From contig PAZE01000045.1 in the NCBI GenBank assembly GCA_002716065.1, forward strand, positions 32,695 through 96,694: a stretch of DNA of 64,000 nt. The letters are read 5' to 3'. The notes beneath the pieces were generated by a model. The model ran no database searches. It was not told the DNA's origin and was given only the letters and a program-made list of their open reading frames with translations. A program made the position numbers and the translations under genes. The first letter of the stretch is position 1. Each line of letters begins with the position of its first letter. Source of the DNA: Crocinitomicaceae bacterium. Its GTDB lineage: Bacteria > Bacteroidota > Bacteroidia > Flavobacteriales_D > Parvicellaceae. This document shows positions 54,489 to 63,133 of this stretch, piece by piece.

Positions 54489-55856
54489 ATGAGTTCTTAC
54501 GTAATTATAATAGCAGCGGCTTTAATTATCATTCTTAGTTTCATTTTTAATATTGTTTCTAATAAAACCAATATTCCTAGTGTTTTAATGCTTATTCTAT
54601 TGGGTGTTTTTATACAGCTTGTTGTGTGGTCTCCAGACACTCATGCAAAAAATTCTCAATTAATGATGGGGCTTGAAATCTTAGGAAATGTAGGGTTAAT
54701 ATTTATTGTTTTAGAGGCTGCGTTAGATTTAAAGTTAAAAAAAGATAAAATCGGACTAATTGCTAAGAGTTTCATAATTGCTTTATTGGCTTTGTTATTT
54801 TCCTCATTTGCTATAGCAAGTGTATTTATGTTTTTGTGGGCTGATGGTTCCCCTGAAAGTAATGTAAATTGGATTACTTCATTAATGTACGCGGTACCTT
54901 TATCAATTATGAGTAGTGCTATAATTATTCCATCGGTTTCAAAATTGGTAAAGAATAAAAAAGAATTTATGATTTATGAGAGTACATTCTCAGATATTTT
55001 AGGCATAATGTTTTTTTATTTTTTAAAAAACAACAGGTATGTTGAATCTGCAGAGCAGGTATTTAAAGATGTTTCAATTAATATTGGTGCTACTGTTTTA
55101 ATTGCCCTTGTAATAAGCTATTTGCTTGTAATATTGTTTCAAAAGTTACAGATGCAAGCGAAATACTTTTTAATGTTTTCAGTGCTTGTTTTATTGTATG
55201 CTATTGGCAAGATGTTTCACTTGTCGTCACTTATAATAATTTTATTTTTCGGCTTAGTTTTAAATAACAGTAATGTTTTTTTTATTGGTCCATTGAGAGG
55301 TTTATCTGTTGGGGGAAAGCTTAAAAATTCACTGCATGAATTACATGTTATTACTCTTGAAACGGCATTTGTTTTAAGAACCTTTTTCTTTGTCGTATTT
55401 GGAGTTACCATTTCAATAAGCTCACTTTTTGATTACCGATATGGTCTTTTAAGTTTATTGATTGTGGTAATTTTATTTGCTGTTCGTTGGATTATGCTAA
55501 GGGTGTTTTCAGGTAAAGATATTATACCTCAATTATGGATAGCTCCTAGAGGGTTAATTACTGTTTTATTGTTTTTTTCTATTCCAAATGGATGGGTTGA
55601 CGTTCATGGTGAAATGCTTAATGAATATAACTCAAAATTTGATTGCACAATAGCATTTTTTGATCAAGGAATATTGTTATATACTATTCTTTTAACTAGT
55701 ATTATAATGACAATTTCTCTTATAATGACAAGGGGAGAAAAAGTTAAAGATGTTCTTCTTGATTCGATTAAACTAAAAAGTGGAGACAATAAAGTAGTTA
55801 GTAAAATAGAAGAAGCCTTATCCGACAACAACCAGCACATCGATGAGCAACAATAA
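54489..55856 (+). CDS. Cation:proton antiporter (CPA1 type)
   Basis: The 455-residue protein has about twelve membrane helices. The order GLIFIVLEAALDLKL (about 75-90) and a SDILGIMFFYFLK segment (about 167-180) and PRGLITVLLFFS (about 352-363) agrees with the Na+/H+ antiporter family. The cytoplasmic tail of about 40 residues is charged. It keeps pH or sodium balance, as expected in a marine cell. The upstream histidine kinase gene is probably in the same operon. Confidence 0.88.
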   Translation: MSSYVIIIAAALIIILSFIFNIVSNKTNIPSVLMLILLGVFIQLVVWSPDTHAKNSQLMMGLEILGNVGLIFIVLEAALDLKLKKDKIGLIAKSFIIALLALLFSSFAIASVFMFLWADGSPESNVNWITSLMYAVPLSIMSSAIIIPSVSKLVKNKKEFMIYESTFSDILGIMFFYFLKNNRYVESAEQVFKDVSINIGATVLIALVISYLLVILFQKLQMQAKYFLMFSVLVLLYAIGKMFHLSSLIIILFFGLVLNNSNVFFIGPLRGLSVGGKLKNSLHELHVITLETAFVLRTFFFVVFGVTISISSLFDYRYGLLSLLIVVILFAVRWIMLRVFSGKDIIPQLWIAPRGLITVLLFFSIPNGWVDVHGEMLNEYNSKFDCTIAFFDQGILLYTILLTSIIMTISLIMTRGEKVKDVLLDSIKLKSGDNKVVSKIEEALSDNNQHIDEQQ

Positions 55857-55884
55857 ATGCTTATTGTTCTATGTTCTTTTTTAG

Positions 55885-55915
55885 TTGTCCTTAAATTAAT
55901 TTAATACTACATTTG
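55885..55915 (+). promoter_or_regulatory. Good Bacteroidota promoter
   Basis: TTG at 55885-55887, 20 bases of spacer, TACATTTG at 55908-55915, then the ATG 21 bases later. Both elements and the spacing fit the phylum consensus. It drives the aldehyde dehydrogenase gene. Confidence 0.75.
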
Positions 55916-55936
55916 CCGAAAATTAAAAGAAACACA

Positions 55937-57493
55937 ATGACTCAAGTAATGGAACAAATAGATATTAAAAATGTACTACAATCTCTTGGTATTAAATCTG
56001 AGAATAGTGGTTCAGCTGTAGGGGCACATTGGTTTATGACAAGAGGTGAAAAAATTTCTTCTCATTCTCCAGTAGACGGCAATCTGATTGCTCATGTGAA
56101 TGCTGCAACTAATATGGAATATGAAGCTTGTATTGATAAAGCACAAGAAGCATTTAAGTCTTGGAGGATGGTTCCAGCTCCTAAAAGAGGTGAGATAGTT
56201 AGGCAGTTTGGAGAGCTCTTAAGAGAGAAAAAAGAAGACCTTGGTAAATTAGTTTCATATGAAATGGGTAAATCGTACCAAGAGGGCTTGGGAGAGGTTC
56301 AAGAAATGATTGATATCTGTGAATTTGCTGTTGGTTTATCTAGACAATTGCATGGGTTAACAATGCATTCTGAAAGAGCTTTACATAGAATGTATGAGCA
56401 ATATCATCCATTGGGAATAGTTGGAATTATTTCGGCATTTAACTTTCCTGTTGCTGTCTGGGCTTGGAACACAGCTCTAGCTTGGGTGTGTGGTGATGTC
56501 TGCATATGGAAGCCTTCAGAAAAAGCTCCATTATGTGCTATTGCATGTCAGAATATAATTGCTCAAGTTATTAAAGACAACAATCTACACGATGGTATTT
56601 CTTCTCTTGTTATTGGCGATGCTGATTTAGGTAAGCTAATGGCTGAAGATAAGAGAGTCCCACTGGTTTCTGCAACAGGCTCTACTAGAATGGGGAAATC
56701 TGTTGGTGAAGCTGTAGGGGCTAGATTAGGAAAATCATTACTTGAATTAGGTGGAAATAATGCAGTTATTTTAACGCCAAGTGCAGATTTAAAAATGTTG
56801 CTTCCCGCTATTGTATTTGGTGCTGTTGGAACAACAGGACAAAGATGTACTTCCACAAGAAGATTAATTATTCACGATAGCATTTATAATGAAGTTAAAG
56901 AAGTTTTGGTTAATGCCTATGGACAGTTAAAAATTGGAAACCCTCTTGATGAATCTAATCATGTGGGGCCATTGATTGACAAAGATGCTGTTGATATGTA
57001 TTTAAAAGCCATTGAAAAAGGAAAAACTGAAGGAACTAACGTTTTACTTGATGGAGGAGTATTAGAAGGTGAAGGTTATGAAAGTGGTTGCTATGTTAAG
57101 CCTGTAATTGCTGAAGCAGACAATAATTATGCAATTGTTCAAGATGAAACATTTGCTCCAATTTTATATTTATTAAAGTATTCTGGTGATGTTTCAAATG
57201 CTATAGAAATTCAAAATAATGTTCCGCAGGGGCTTTCTTCTGCATTCATGACAACTGACATGAGAGAGCAAGAGGAATTTTTATCTCACAAGGGCTCTGA
57301 TTGTGGAATTGCTAATGTGAATATAGGGACTTCTGGCGCAGAAATTGGAGGAGCATTTGGTGGTGAAAAAGAAACTGGAGGAGGAAGAGAATCAGGCTCT
57401 GATGCTTGGAAGGTTTATATGAGAAGACAAACCAATACAATAAACTGGGGAAAAGAGCTTCCCTTGGCTCAAGGTATTAAATTTGAACTTTAA
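55937..57493 (+). CDS. ALDH7-type aldehyde dehydrogenase (aminoadipate-semialdehyde type)
   Basis: From ATG at 55937 the 518-residue protein is an ALDH: IISAFNFPVAVWAWN (about 168-182), ELGGNNAVIL (Glu, about 269-278) and the GQRCTSTRRL catalytic Cys loop (about 303-312). GQRCTSTRRL is the signature of the ALDH7/antiquitin group, which oxidises alpha-aminoadipate semialdehyde in lysine breakdown. Closely related enzymes act on piperideine-6-carboxylate. A TTG upstream (55913) was rejected. It ends in TTAA, shared with the convergent DUF2490 gene. Confidence 0.92.
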   Translation: MTQVMEQIDIKNVLQSLGIKSENSGSAVGAHWFMTRGEKISSHSPVDGNLIAHVNAATNMEYEACIDKAQEAFKSWRMVPAPKRGEIVRQFGELLREKKEDLGKLVSYEMGKSYQEGLGEVQEMIDICEFAVGLSRQLHGLTMHSERALHRMYEQYHPLGIVGIISAFNFPVAVWAWNTALAWVCGDVCIWKPSEKAPLCAIACQNIIAQVIKDNNLHDGISSLVIGDADLGKLMAEDKRVPLVSATGSTRMGKSVGEAVGARLGKSLLELGGNNAVILTPSADLKMLLPAIVFGAVGTTGQRCTSTRRLIIHDSIYNEVKEVLVNAYGQLKIGNPLDESNHVGPLIDKDAVDMYLKAIEKGKTEGTNVLLDGGVLEGEGYESGCYVKPVIAEADNNYAIVQDETFAPILYLLKYSGDVSNAIEIQNNVPQGLSSAFMTTDMREQEEFLSHKGSDCGIANVNIGTSGAEIGGAFGGEKETGGGRESGSDAWKVYMRRQTNTINWGKELPLAQGIKFEL

Positions 57494-58134
57494 TTAAGTT
57501 GGTGATTTAAAGTCACGCCAATTATATTTAATGTTTCGGGATTAGAGATGTTAACATCTCTAATCCTAAGATATTTGAGTTGTACCGTTAATGATTTTTT
57601 CAATTTGTACTCAATACCCGTTCCAAATCGGTTTTTATTATAGGGAATTTGTTCTGTGTTATTAATAAAAAGATACAGCTCATCATAAATAAAGCAGTTG
57701 ACTTTTTTGTTAAAAGAGTACCTAGCTTTTAGTCGCAATCTTTCGTACCATTCATTATTGGTTCTATGGCTAATGTTATACTGAGTTCTCGACCTAAGAT
57801 ATATTGATAGATTATCAAATCTTATTCGTTTTGTTAAGTCAGTATGAAATCTGTTCTGAATTTCATCTCCAAATTCTTTTTGAAGCGATTTAATCCTGTA
57901 CGCAATTATAACAGAGAAATTTTTATTGAATTTGTATTTCCCAGAAAGTTGTGTGTATAGTTGACTTCTTCTAAGCGCATTTTCTTTAGTCCTTAATTCT
58001 GATTTAGAAGCAAAAGATATTTTTTTATTGAGTTTGTATTGAAAGCTGGCTTTGGACCATACGCCAAAGTCTTGCTGACCAAAAAATAGTAAAGGGGAAA
58101 AAACAACAAAAACCAGTAAGCACCTCATAACCAT
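57490..58134 (-). CDS. DUF2490 outer-membrane beta-barrel protein
   Basis: The 214-residue protein has a signal peptide (about 1-20, LFFGQQ) and alternating strands typical of a barrel. It has FGVWSKASFQYKL at the start of the mature chain, repeated NLSIYLRSRTQYN-like strands and a final TLNHQLN. It matches DUF2490, a family of about 210-240 residues in Bacteroidota. Its ATG overlaps the TAA of the upstream lipoprotein gene by one base (TAATG). Confidence 0.82.
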   Translation of the reverse strand: MVMRCLLVFVVFSPLLFFGQQDFGVWSKASFQYKLNKKISFASKSELRTKENALRRSQLYTQLSGKYKFNKNFSVIIAYRIKSLQKEFGDEIQNRFHTDLTKRIRFDNLSIYLRSRTQYNISHRTNNEWYERLRLKARYSFNKKVNCFIYDELYLFINNTEQIPYNKNRFGTGIEYKLKKSLTVQLKYLRIRDVNISNPETLNIIGVTLNHQLN

Positions 58135-58529
58135 TAGTAATTGGCAATAGTTATTGTCCCTATGTCTATTATATCTGATCTATTTTGAATGGAGGTGTTA
58201 ATTTTTATCAAACTATCTTGGCCGTTGGGGCAAGTTAAGCACTCACTGTAAACGTAGATTTCATAGTTTCCTGTATTAAGGTAATTAAATTCAAATGTTC
58301 CATCATGGCTTGTTTTTACATCATCATCATGGGTGTTGTCTAAATCTCCATAAATGATATATACGTCTTCTTCTTGAGCATCGTAAGTGTCCGTTACAGT
58401 GCCAAGAACATTTATGTTAGCAACCGAAACCCTACCCTTTATTGTGCCGTTTCCGCCAACTCCTTCTGTTTTGGAGCAGGAAAATAATACCAAAGAAAGT
58501 AGCGCTATTGTGAACTTTAAGTTATTCAT
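58134..58529 (-). CDS. Short lipoprotein, unknown function
   Basis: The 131-residue protein has lipobox LVLFSC (Cys18). The rest has the shape of a CarboxypepD_reg-type beta-sandwich: GTIKGRVSVANINVLGTVTD, then DGTFEFNYLNTGNYEIYVYS, read in pieces. It is co-transcribed with the DUF2490 gene. A pair of lipoprotein plus barrel fits an outer-membrane module, but no function is known. Confidence 0.7.
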   Translation of the reverse strand: MNNLKFTIALLSLVLFSCSKTEGVGGNGTIKGRVSVANINVLGTVTDTYDAQEEDVYIIYGDLDNTHDDDVKTSHDGTFEFNYLNTGNYEIYVYSECLTCPNGQDSLIKINTSIQNRSDIIDIGTITIANY

Positions 58530-58611
58530 AGTTTAAGTAATTATGTCTTTAAAGTTAAAATTAAAACTCTATGAAAAATAAAAAGTTGTTTTATTAACGT
58601 ACCAGACGTAG

Positions 58612-59583
58612 TTAATATCCTATAGTGTTTCTTACTCTTTCCAATGTTTTAGTGGCAACTGACTTTGCTTTATGAGCACCAATCTCTAAAATGTAATCCA
58701 ATTCATTTTTGTTGTTCATGTAGTGGAGAAATTTTTCTCTTGGAGAATGGAATTTTGCATTAATTAGTTCAATAAGCTCTTTTTTAGCATGCCCCCATCC
58801 ATAACCCCCAGCGCGTAAGTTTTTGGCCATTTGATGTGCTTGATCTTTTTCAGCAACTACTGAAAACAATTTAAACAGATTGGAATCGTCTGGATTTTTA
58901 GGAGCTTCTAAGGGAATATTATCAGTAATAATATTTTTATTAATGATTTTCTTTAGCGTTTTTTCGTCTTGAAAAACGTCTATAGTATTATTTTTTGATT
59001 TACTCATTTTTTCCCCATCTGTTCCAGGTATTAGCATATTTTCCTCCCTTATTATTGCCTCGGGAACAACAAATAGGTTTTTGAACTTATGATTTATTCT
59101 AGAGGCAACATCTCTAGTCATTTCAAGGTGTTGAAGTTGATCTTTCCCAACAGGAACTAAATTGGCATCGTATAACAAAATATCAGCAGCCATTAACATG
59201 GGATATACAAATAATCCTGCATTAACATCTTCAAGCCTACTTGATTTATCTTTAAAAGAATGTGCCAGCTTTAGTCTTTGGTAAGGAAAAAAGCAATTTA
59301 AATACCAAGCAAGCTCACTACATTCAGGCACATCGGACTGTCTGTAAAAAACTGTTTTTTCTGGGTCAAGTCCAAAAGCTAGCCAGCTAGCGGCTACACT
59401 ATAGGTGTTTTCCTTAAGGGTTTGTGGAGACTTTATTTGAGTTAAAGAATGCAAATCAGCAATAAATAAAAAAGAGTCATTTTTAGCATCTTTAGACATC
59501 TCTATAGCCGGTAAAATTGCTCCTAAAATATTTCCTAGATGAGGGGTCCCGGTGCTTTGTATTCCTGTAAGTATTCTTGCCAT
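58612..59583 (-). CDS. trpS: Tryptophanyl-tRNA synthetase
   Basis: The 323-residue protein is a class I synthetase: GTPHLGN (about 12-18, HIGH-like), PVGKDQLQHLEMTRDVA (about 141-157) and GEKMSKSKNN (about 189-198, KMSKS). It charges tRNA-Trp. The length matches the family. A -7 box (TACTTTTG) lies about 20 bases upstream on the minus strand. Confidence 0.97.
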   Translation of the reverse strand: MARILTGIQSTGTPHLGNILGAILPAIEMSKDAKNDSFLFIADLHSLTQIKSPQTLKENTYSVAASWLAFGLDPEKTVFYRQSDVPECSELAWYLNCFFPYQRLKLAHSFKDKSSRLEDVNAGLFVYPMLMAADILLYDANLVPVGKDQLQHLEMTRDVASRINHKFKNLFVVPEAIIREENMLIPGTDGEKMSKSKNNTIDVFQDEKTLKKIINKNIITDNIPLEAPKNPDDSNLFKLFSVVAEKDQAHQMAKNLRAGGYGWGHAKKELIELINAKFHSPREKFLHYMNNKNELDYILEIGAHKAKSVATKTLERVRNTIGY

Positions 59584-59602
59584 TGCTGTTTAATAGATTT
59601 AA

Positions 59603-59610
59603 CAAAAGTA
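59603..59610 (-). promoter_or_regulatory. Candidate -7 box of trpS
   Basis: Minus strand TACTTTTG matches TAnnTTTG, 19 bases before the ATG. No convincing -33. Confidence 0.5.
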
Positions 59611-59653
59611 AGTGTTTACCTTAATTATAGCTTATCATTGCCGATTTTCTAGT

Positions 59654-59670
59654 AATATTGTTGCAATATT
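59654..59670. promoter_or_regulatory. 7-bp inverted repeat between trpS and the acyltransferase
   Basis: AATATTG (59654-59660), three bases, CAATATT (59664-59670) form a perfect dyad 16 bases before the acyltransferase ATG. It may be an operator or an mRNA hairpin; the evidence is only its symmetry. Confidence 0.35.
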
Positions 59671-59686
59671 GGCTTGGTAATTGTTA

Positions 59687-60433
59687 ATGAGGTATTTAGG
59701 AGTTTTTATATCATTTTTCTATAGATTGTATTTTGGAATTATTTTTTTTTCAACTGGATTACTCTTTCTTCCTTTATTTGTGATTTTTGTAAACGGAAAA
59801 ATAAAGTATAAGTCAGCTTTTATACTTAAGAAAATATGGGCAAAAATAATTTGTGTTTTAGTGTTGATTAGAGTCAATGTTAGCGGAAAAAATCACTTTC
59901 CAAATGATGAAAATTATATTGTTTGTCCTAATCATTCTTCTTATTTAGATATTATTATTATGTACTTGATTGTGCCAAATGAGTTTGCGTTTTTAGGTAA
60001 AGCTGAGGTGCTTAGATGGCCTATAATTAATTTATTCTTTAAAAGAGGAATAGATATTCCTGTTTACAGATACAGTGTTAAACGACTAAAAGAATGTTTG
60101 GTTTTAGCTGAAAATGCCTTGTATAATAACAGGAGTATTGCAATTTTTCCTGAAGGAGGATGGCAGCAAAGAGAAAAAAAATTGCGAAGATTTAAAAATG
60201 GAGCTTTTATTTTGTCGGTCCAATCTAAAAAACCGATAGTTCCCATTACATTTAAAAATAATTTTGATTTGTTTACTGATCACTCAGATTTTGGCGGCTT
60301 TTGCAGACCTGGAATAGCCAAGGTAGTTGTCCATAACCCTGTTTATCCAGAGTCTAATAAAGAAAAAGATTTAATATCTTTGAGGAATAAAACCTATCAA
60401 ATAATAAAAAACGAATTATTAGATGAAGCTTGA
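59687..60433 (+). CDS. plsC: 1-acyl-glycerol-3-phosphate acyltransferase
   Basis: From ATG at 59687 the 248-residue protein has a membrane helix region (about 1-30), the catalytic NHSSYLD (about 84-90, HX4D), the acceptor-site segment FKRGIDIPVYR and FPEGGW (about 150-155). It adds the second acyl chain to lysophosphatidic acid. TTG at 59681 gives two extra residues. Its last 11 bases overlap gatC, so the two are coupled. Confidence 0.9.
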   Translation: MRYLGVFISFFYRLYFGIIFFSTGLLFLPLFVIFVNGKIKYKSAFILKKIWAKIICVLVLIRVNVSGKNHFPNDENYIVCPNHSSYLDIIIMYLIVPNEFAFLGKAEVLRWPIINLFFKRGIDIPVYRYSVKRLKECLVLAENALYNNRSIAIFPEGGWQQREKKLRRFKNGAFILSVQSKKPIVPITFKNNFDLFTDHSDFGGFCRPGIAKVVVHNPVYPESNKEKDLISLRNKTYQIIKNELLDEA

Positions 60434-60722
60434 TGAAAATATGGTTAATAGAATAGCTGAGCTATCAAAACTTGAATTTAATGGAGATCAAAAAAAGGCT
60501 ATTCTTAAGGACATGAATCAGATGCTTGATTTTATTGATCAGCTTAATGAGATAGACACTGAAGGTGTTGAGCCTTTAATCCACATGACAGCTGATGTGA
60601 ACATCCTAAGAGAGGATGATGCTATTAGCTCTACTTCTCAAGAGGAGGCACTGAAAAATGCTCCTTCAAAAGATTCTACTTATTTTAAAATCCCTAAGGT
60701 TTTAGATAAAAAATCAGATTAG
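60423..60722 (+). CDS. gatC: Glutamyl-tRNA(Gln) amidotransferase subunit C
   Basis: The 99-residue protein has the GatC helix pair and tail: IAELSKLEFNG (about 10-20), MNQMLDFIDQLNEIDT (about 35-50), GVEPLIHM and LREDD (about 70-74). GatC joins GatA (45007) and GatB. The ATG at 60423 starts inside the acyltransferase gene. The stop is shared with the bacilliredoxin stop (TTAG). Confidence 0.93.
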   Translation: MKLDENMVNRIAELSKLEFNGDQKKAILKDMNQMLDFIDQLNEIDTEGVEPLIHMTADVNILREDDAISSTSQEEALKNAPSKDSTYFKIPKVLDKKSD

Positions 60723-61132
60723 CAAAACTCGTCAAAGGCAGCAGTTAAATTTTCAGCAATCAGCTCCGCTGGCCTACCTTCAATATGGTGTCTTTCAATA
60801 AAATGTACCAACTTACCATCTTTAAATAAAGCCATGCTTGGCGATGATGGCGGGTAAGGTAGGCAATACCTTCTAACCTGATTGGTGGCTTCGTTATGAA
60901 AACCAGCAAAAACAGTAAATAAATTTGTAGGAGTCTTGTCGTGGTCAGTAGCTATTTTTGCTGCCGGTCTAGCATTTGCGGCAGCACATCCACAAACTGA
61001 ATTGATTACTACAAGTGCTGTTCCTTGAAGATTGTTTAAGGATTCGTCTACCTCTTCAATTGAGGTAAGTTCTTTAAAGCCTTTAGAAGTTAAGTCTTCT
61101 CTCATTGGGGCTACTAATTCTGCTGGATACAT
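60719..61132 (-). CDS. BrxA/BrxB-type bacilliredoxin
   Basis: From ATG at 61132 the 137-residue protein starts MYPAELVAPMREDLTSKGF and has active-site CGC in VINSVCGCAAANARP (Cys47, Cys49). The family (DUF1094/YphP-YqiW) reduces bacillithiol mixed disulfides in Firmicutes; in Bacteroidota it is common and bacillithiol is found in some members. A TTG at 61150 was rejected. Confidence 0.9.
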   Translation of the reverse strand: MYPAELVAPMREDLTSKGFKELTSIEEVDESLNNLQGTALVVINSVCGCAAANARPAAKIATDHDKTPTNLFTVFAGFHNEATNQVRRYCLPYPPSSPSMALFKDGKLVHFIERHHIEGRPAELIAENLTAAFDEFC

Positions 61133-61144
61133 AAGTTTGTTTTT

Positions 61145-61174
61145 TTGCAAAACTAATGTTTTTTTCTATTTTCG
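61145..61174. promoter_or_regulatory. Two overlapping divergent promoters
   Basis: On the plus strand TTG (61145-61147), 19 bases, TATTTTCG (61167-61174, seven of eight to TAnnTTTG) serves the lipocalin-like gene. On the minus strand TAGTTTTG (61155-61148) matches the -7 box for bacilliredoxin. The two share DNA, so polymerase can occupy only one at a time. Confidence 0.5.
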
Positions 61175-61207
61175 AAGCTCTTAAAATTTAACCCTAACAC
61201 AAAAAAC

Positions 61208-61864
61208 ATGAAAAAAACAGTAATTTATTTATTTAGCATTTTGATTGTATCGGCTACTTTATCTTCTTGTGCTAAAACAAATGCAAACAAATTATCCGGA
61301 GATTGGACTATATCATCTTTAAGTGATGTTTCCACATCAATAGACAATAGTGGTACATCCACAACTACAGTTACTATTAATGGCACAATCTTAACGGTTA
61401 ATGATGAAGATCCTAACGGATCAAACATTTCTACTGGTTTAGTTAACAGCGCTTCGATGACTTTTGAAAAAGATGGGACTTGGTCTAGAACTTTGTCATA
61501 TACAATTGACTTTTCTGGAACTGGATTTACTGCATCGGTTACAAACGCTACTAATGACTCAGGAACTTGGTCTTTTGTCGGTAAAAATAAGTCAGCTGAA
61601 TTAAAAGCTAACGACAGAATAGTATTAAGTACGTTATCTTCAACTGGAGTTGAAACCACTTCATATACAATGGCAGGAGTTACTACAACTGAGGAGAATA
61701 ACTCTTCAAATACATATTCGGAAGGAGAAAATACGGAAACACTGTTAGTGGAAAGCTCTACTAAAAGTGAGCTAATTGTATCTGCCAATGAAAACAATGT
61801 AAGTACTTATAATGGCGAGACTACTATAAATACAAAAATTTCTAGTTGGACGTTGACAAAATAA
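61208..61864 (+). CDS. Lipocalin-like lipoprotein
   Basis: The 218-residue protein has lipobox TLSSC (Cys21) and starts with KLSGDWTISSLSD (about 28-40), the usual opening of lipocalin-like domains in Bacteroidota. Much of the chain is S/T/N-rich beta strand, with SSTKSELIVSANENN and TKISSWTLTK at the end. It probably sits in the outer membrane and binds a hydrophobic ligand, by likeness only. The minus strand of this region has a 190-codon open frame that is an artefact of the composition. Confidence 0.65.
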   Translation: MKKTVIYLFSILIVSATLSSCAKTNANKLSGDWTISSLSDVSTSIDNSGTSTTTVTINGTILTVNDEDPNGSNISTGLVNSASMTFEKDGTWSRTLSYTIDFSGTGFTASVTNATNDSGTWSFVGKNKSAELKANDRIVLSTLSSTGVETTSYTMAGVTTTEENNSSNTYSEGENTETLLVESSTKSELIVSANENNVSTYNGETTINTKISSWTLTK

Positions 61865-61887
61865 GTTTTTTAAAATTTATATTTCTG

Positions 61888-61914
61888 AAAAAGGCATCCA
61901 TGGATGCCTTTTTT
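61888..61914. terminator. Bidirectional intrinsic terminator
   Basis: AAAAAGGCATCC, two-base centre AT, GGATGCCTTTTT then more T. The 12-bp stem with A-run and T-run works for both the lipocalin-like gene and tadA, whose stop overlaps it. Confidence 0.92.
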
Positions 61915-62371
61915 AATTAGGATTAATCCTTTTATTTATAAAGAAGTTTTTGATAATAGTGCTACATTCATCTTCAAGAACACCACCTTTAATAACGGTC
62001 GATGGATGAAGCGCATTTTTTGCTTGAGATAGAAATCCTCTTTTGGCATCACTTGCACCATATACAATTCTGCCAATTCTAGTCCAAAAAGCAGCACCTG
62101 CACACATTAAGCAGGGCTCAAGAGTAACATATAAAGTACATTCATTAAGGTACTTATTTTGAAGGTACTCACTTGCAGAAGTAAATACTTGCATTTCTGC
62201 ATGTGCTGTAAAATCAGTAAGCTGCTCAGTGAGATTATGAGCACGTGCAATAATTTTGTTTTTACATACAATAATTGCTCCTACTGGAACTTCATTTTTG
62301 TCAAAAGCTGTTTTTGCCTCTTCGAAAGCTTTTTTCATAAAATATTCATCACTGAGCGGTTGATCAATCAT
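61913..62371 (-). CDS. tadA: tRNA adenosine(34) deaminase
   Basis: The 152-residue protein has the zinc/proton shuttle HAEMQ (His57, Glu59) and TLEPCLMCAGA (about 86-95, PCxxC), with VPVGAIIV (about 28-35). It changes A34 of tRNA-Arg(ACG) to inosine. The start at 62371 matches homologues. Its terminator is shared with the convergent gene. Confidence 0.95.
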   Translation of the reverse strand: MIDQPLSDEYFMKKAFEEAKTAFDKNEVPVGAIIVCKNKIIARAHNLTEQLTDFTAHAEMQVFTSASEYLQNKYLNECTLYVTLEPCLMCAGAAFWTRIGRIVYGASDAKRGFLSQAKNALHPSTVIKGGVLEDECSTIIKNFFINKRINPN

Positions 62372-62426
62372 ATCAAAGGATTTTTAAATTGAAAAAAGTA
62401 TAATCAAATAGAATAAATCAATTTTT

Positions 62427-62434
62427 TATATTTG
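62427..62434 (+). promoter_or_regulatory. Candidate -7 box of the superoxide dismutase gene
   Basis: TATATTTG, full match to TAnnTTTG, 38 bases before the ATG. The upstream -33 region has no TTG at the normal distance. Confidence 0.5.
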
Positions 62435-62472
62435 TGTGAAGATAAATTAATTAACACATAAAATTTTTTAAA

Positions 62473-63081
62473 ATGGCATTTGAATTACCTGAATTACCGT
62501 ATGCTCATGATGCACTTGAGCCAAATATCGATACAACAACTATGCAAATTCATCATGGCAAACACCACGCTGGGTATACTACAAAGCTTAACAATGCTAT
62601 TGCTGGATCTGAGCTTGAAAATAAATCTATTGGTGAAATTCTTGGTTCTTTAGATATGAATAACGGAGCAGTTAGAAATAATGGTGGCGGGTATTTTAAC
62701 CATTGTTTGTTTTGGGAGGTAATGTCGCCAAATGGTGGAGGTGAACCATCTGGAGAGCTGGCCAATGCAATTAATGACAGCTATGGTTCTTTTGATGGCT
62801 TTAAGGAGGCTTTTTCAAAAGCTGCAGCAACACAATTCGGTTCTGGATGGGCTTGGCTATGTGTTCATAGTGGAGGAAGGGTAGAGGTTTGTTCTACTGC
62901 TAACCAAGACAATCCCTTAATGCCTGGAATTGCTTGCGGAGGAACACCTATTCTTGGATTAGATGTTTGGGAGCATGCTTATTATTTGAATTACCAAAAC
63001 AGAAGACCCGATTATATTGAAGCATTTTTTAATGTTATTAATTGGGATAATGTTGAAGAAAATTTTAAAGCCGCAAAATAA
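62473..63081 (+). CDS. sodA: Iron/manganese superoxide dismutase
   Basis: The 202-residue protein has the metal ligands: His27 in MQIHHGKHH, His in YFNHCLFW (about 77), Asp and His in [10 protein letters not shown] (about 165-169). It turns superoxide into peroxide and oxygen. [12 protein letters not shown] and GSGWAWL are typical of the family; whether iron or manganese is used cannot be told. A strong terminator follows. Confidence 0.95.
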   Translation: MAFELPELPYAHDALEPNIDTTTMQIHHGKHHAGYTTKLNNAIAGSELENKSIGEILGSLDMNNGAVRNNGGGYFNHCLFWEVMSPNGGGEPSGELANAINDSYGSFDGFKEAFSKAAATQFGSGWAWLCVHSGGRVEVCSTANQDNPLMPGIACGGTPILGLDVWEHAYYLNYQNRRPDYIEAFFNVINWDNVEENFKAAK

Positions 63082-63103
63082 ATTTTTGTTAAAACTAATT
63101 GTG

Positions 63104-63133
63104 AAAAGAGCCTTTATTAAAGGCTCTTTTTTT
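63104..63133. terminator. Bidirectional intrinsic terminator
   Basis: AAAAGAGCCTTTA, one base, TAAAGGCTCTTTT followed by TTT. A 13-bp perfect stem with flanking A and T runs, between the superoxide dismutase and DMT genes. Confidence 0.93.

Noticed and set aside
61225..61797. 190-codon minus-strand open frame opposite the lipocalin-like gene
   Set aside because: The plus frame has a lipobox, promoter and terminator; the minus frame is the mirror of S/T-rich codons and has no start signals of its own.
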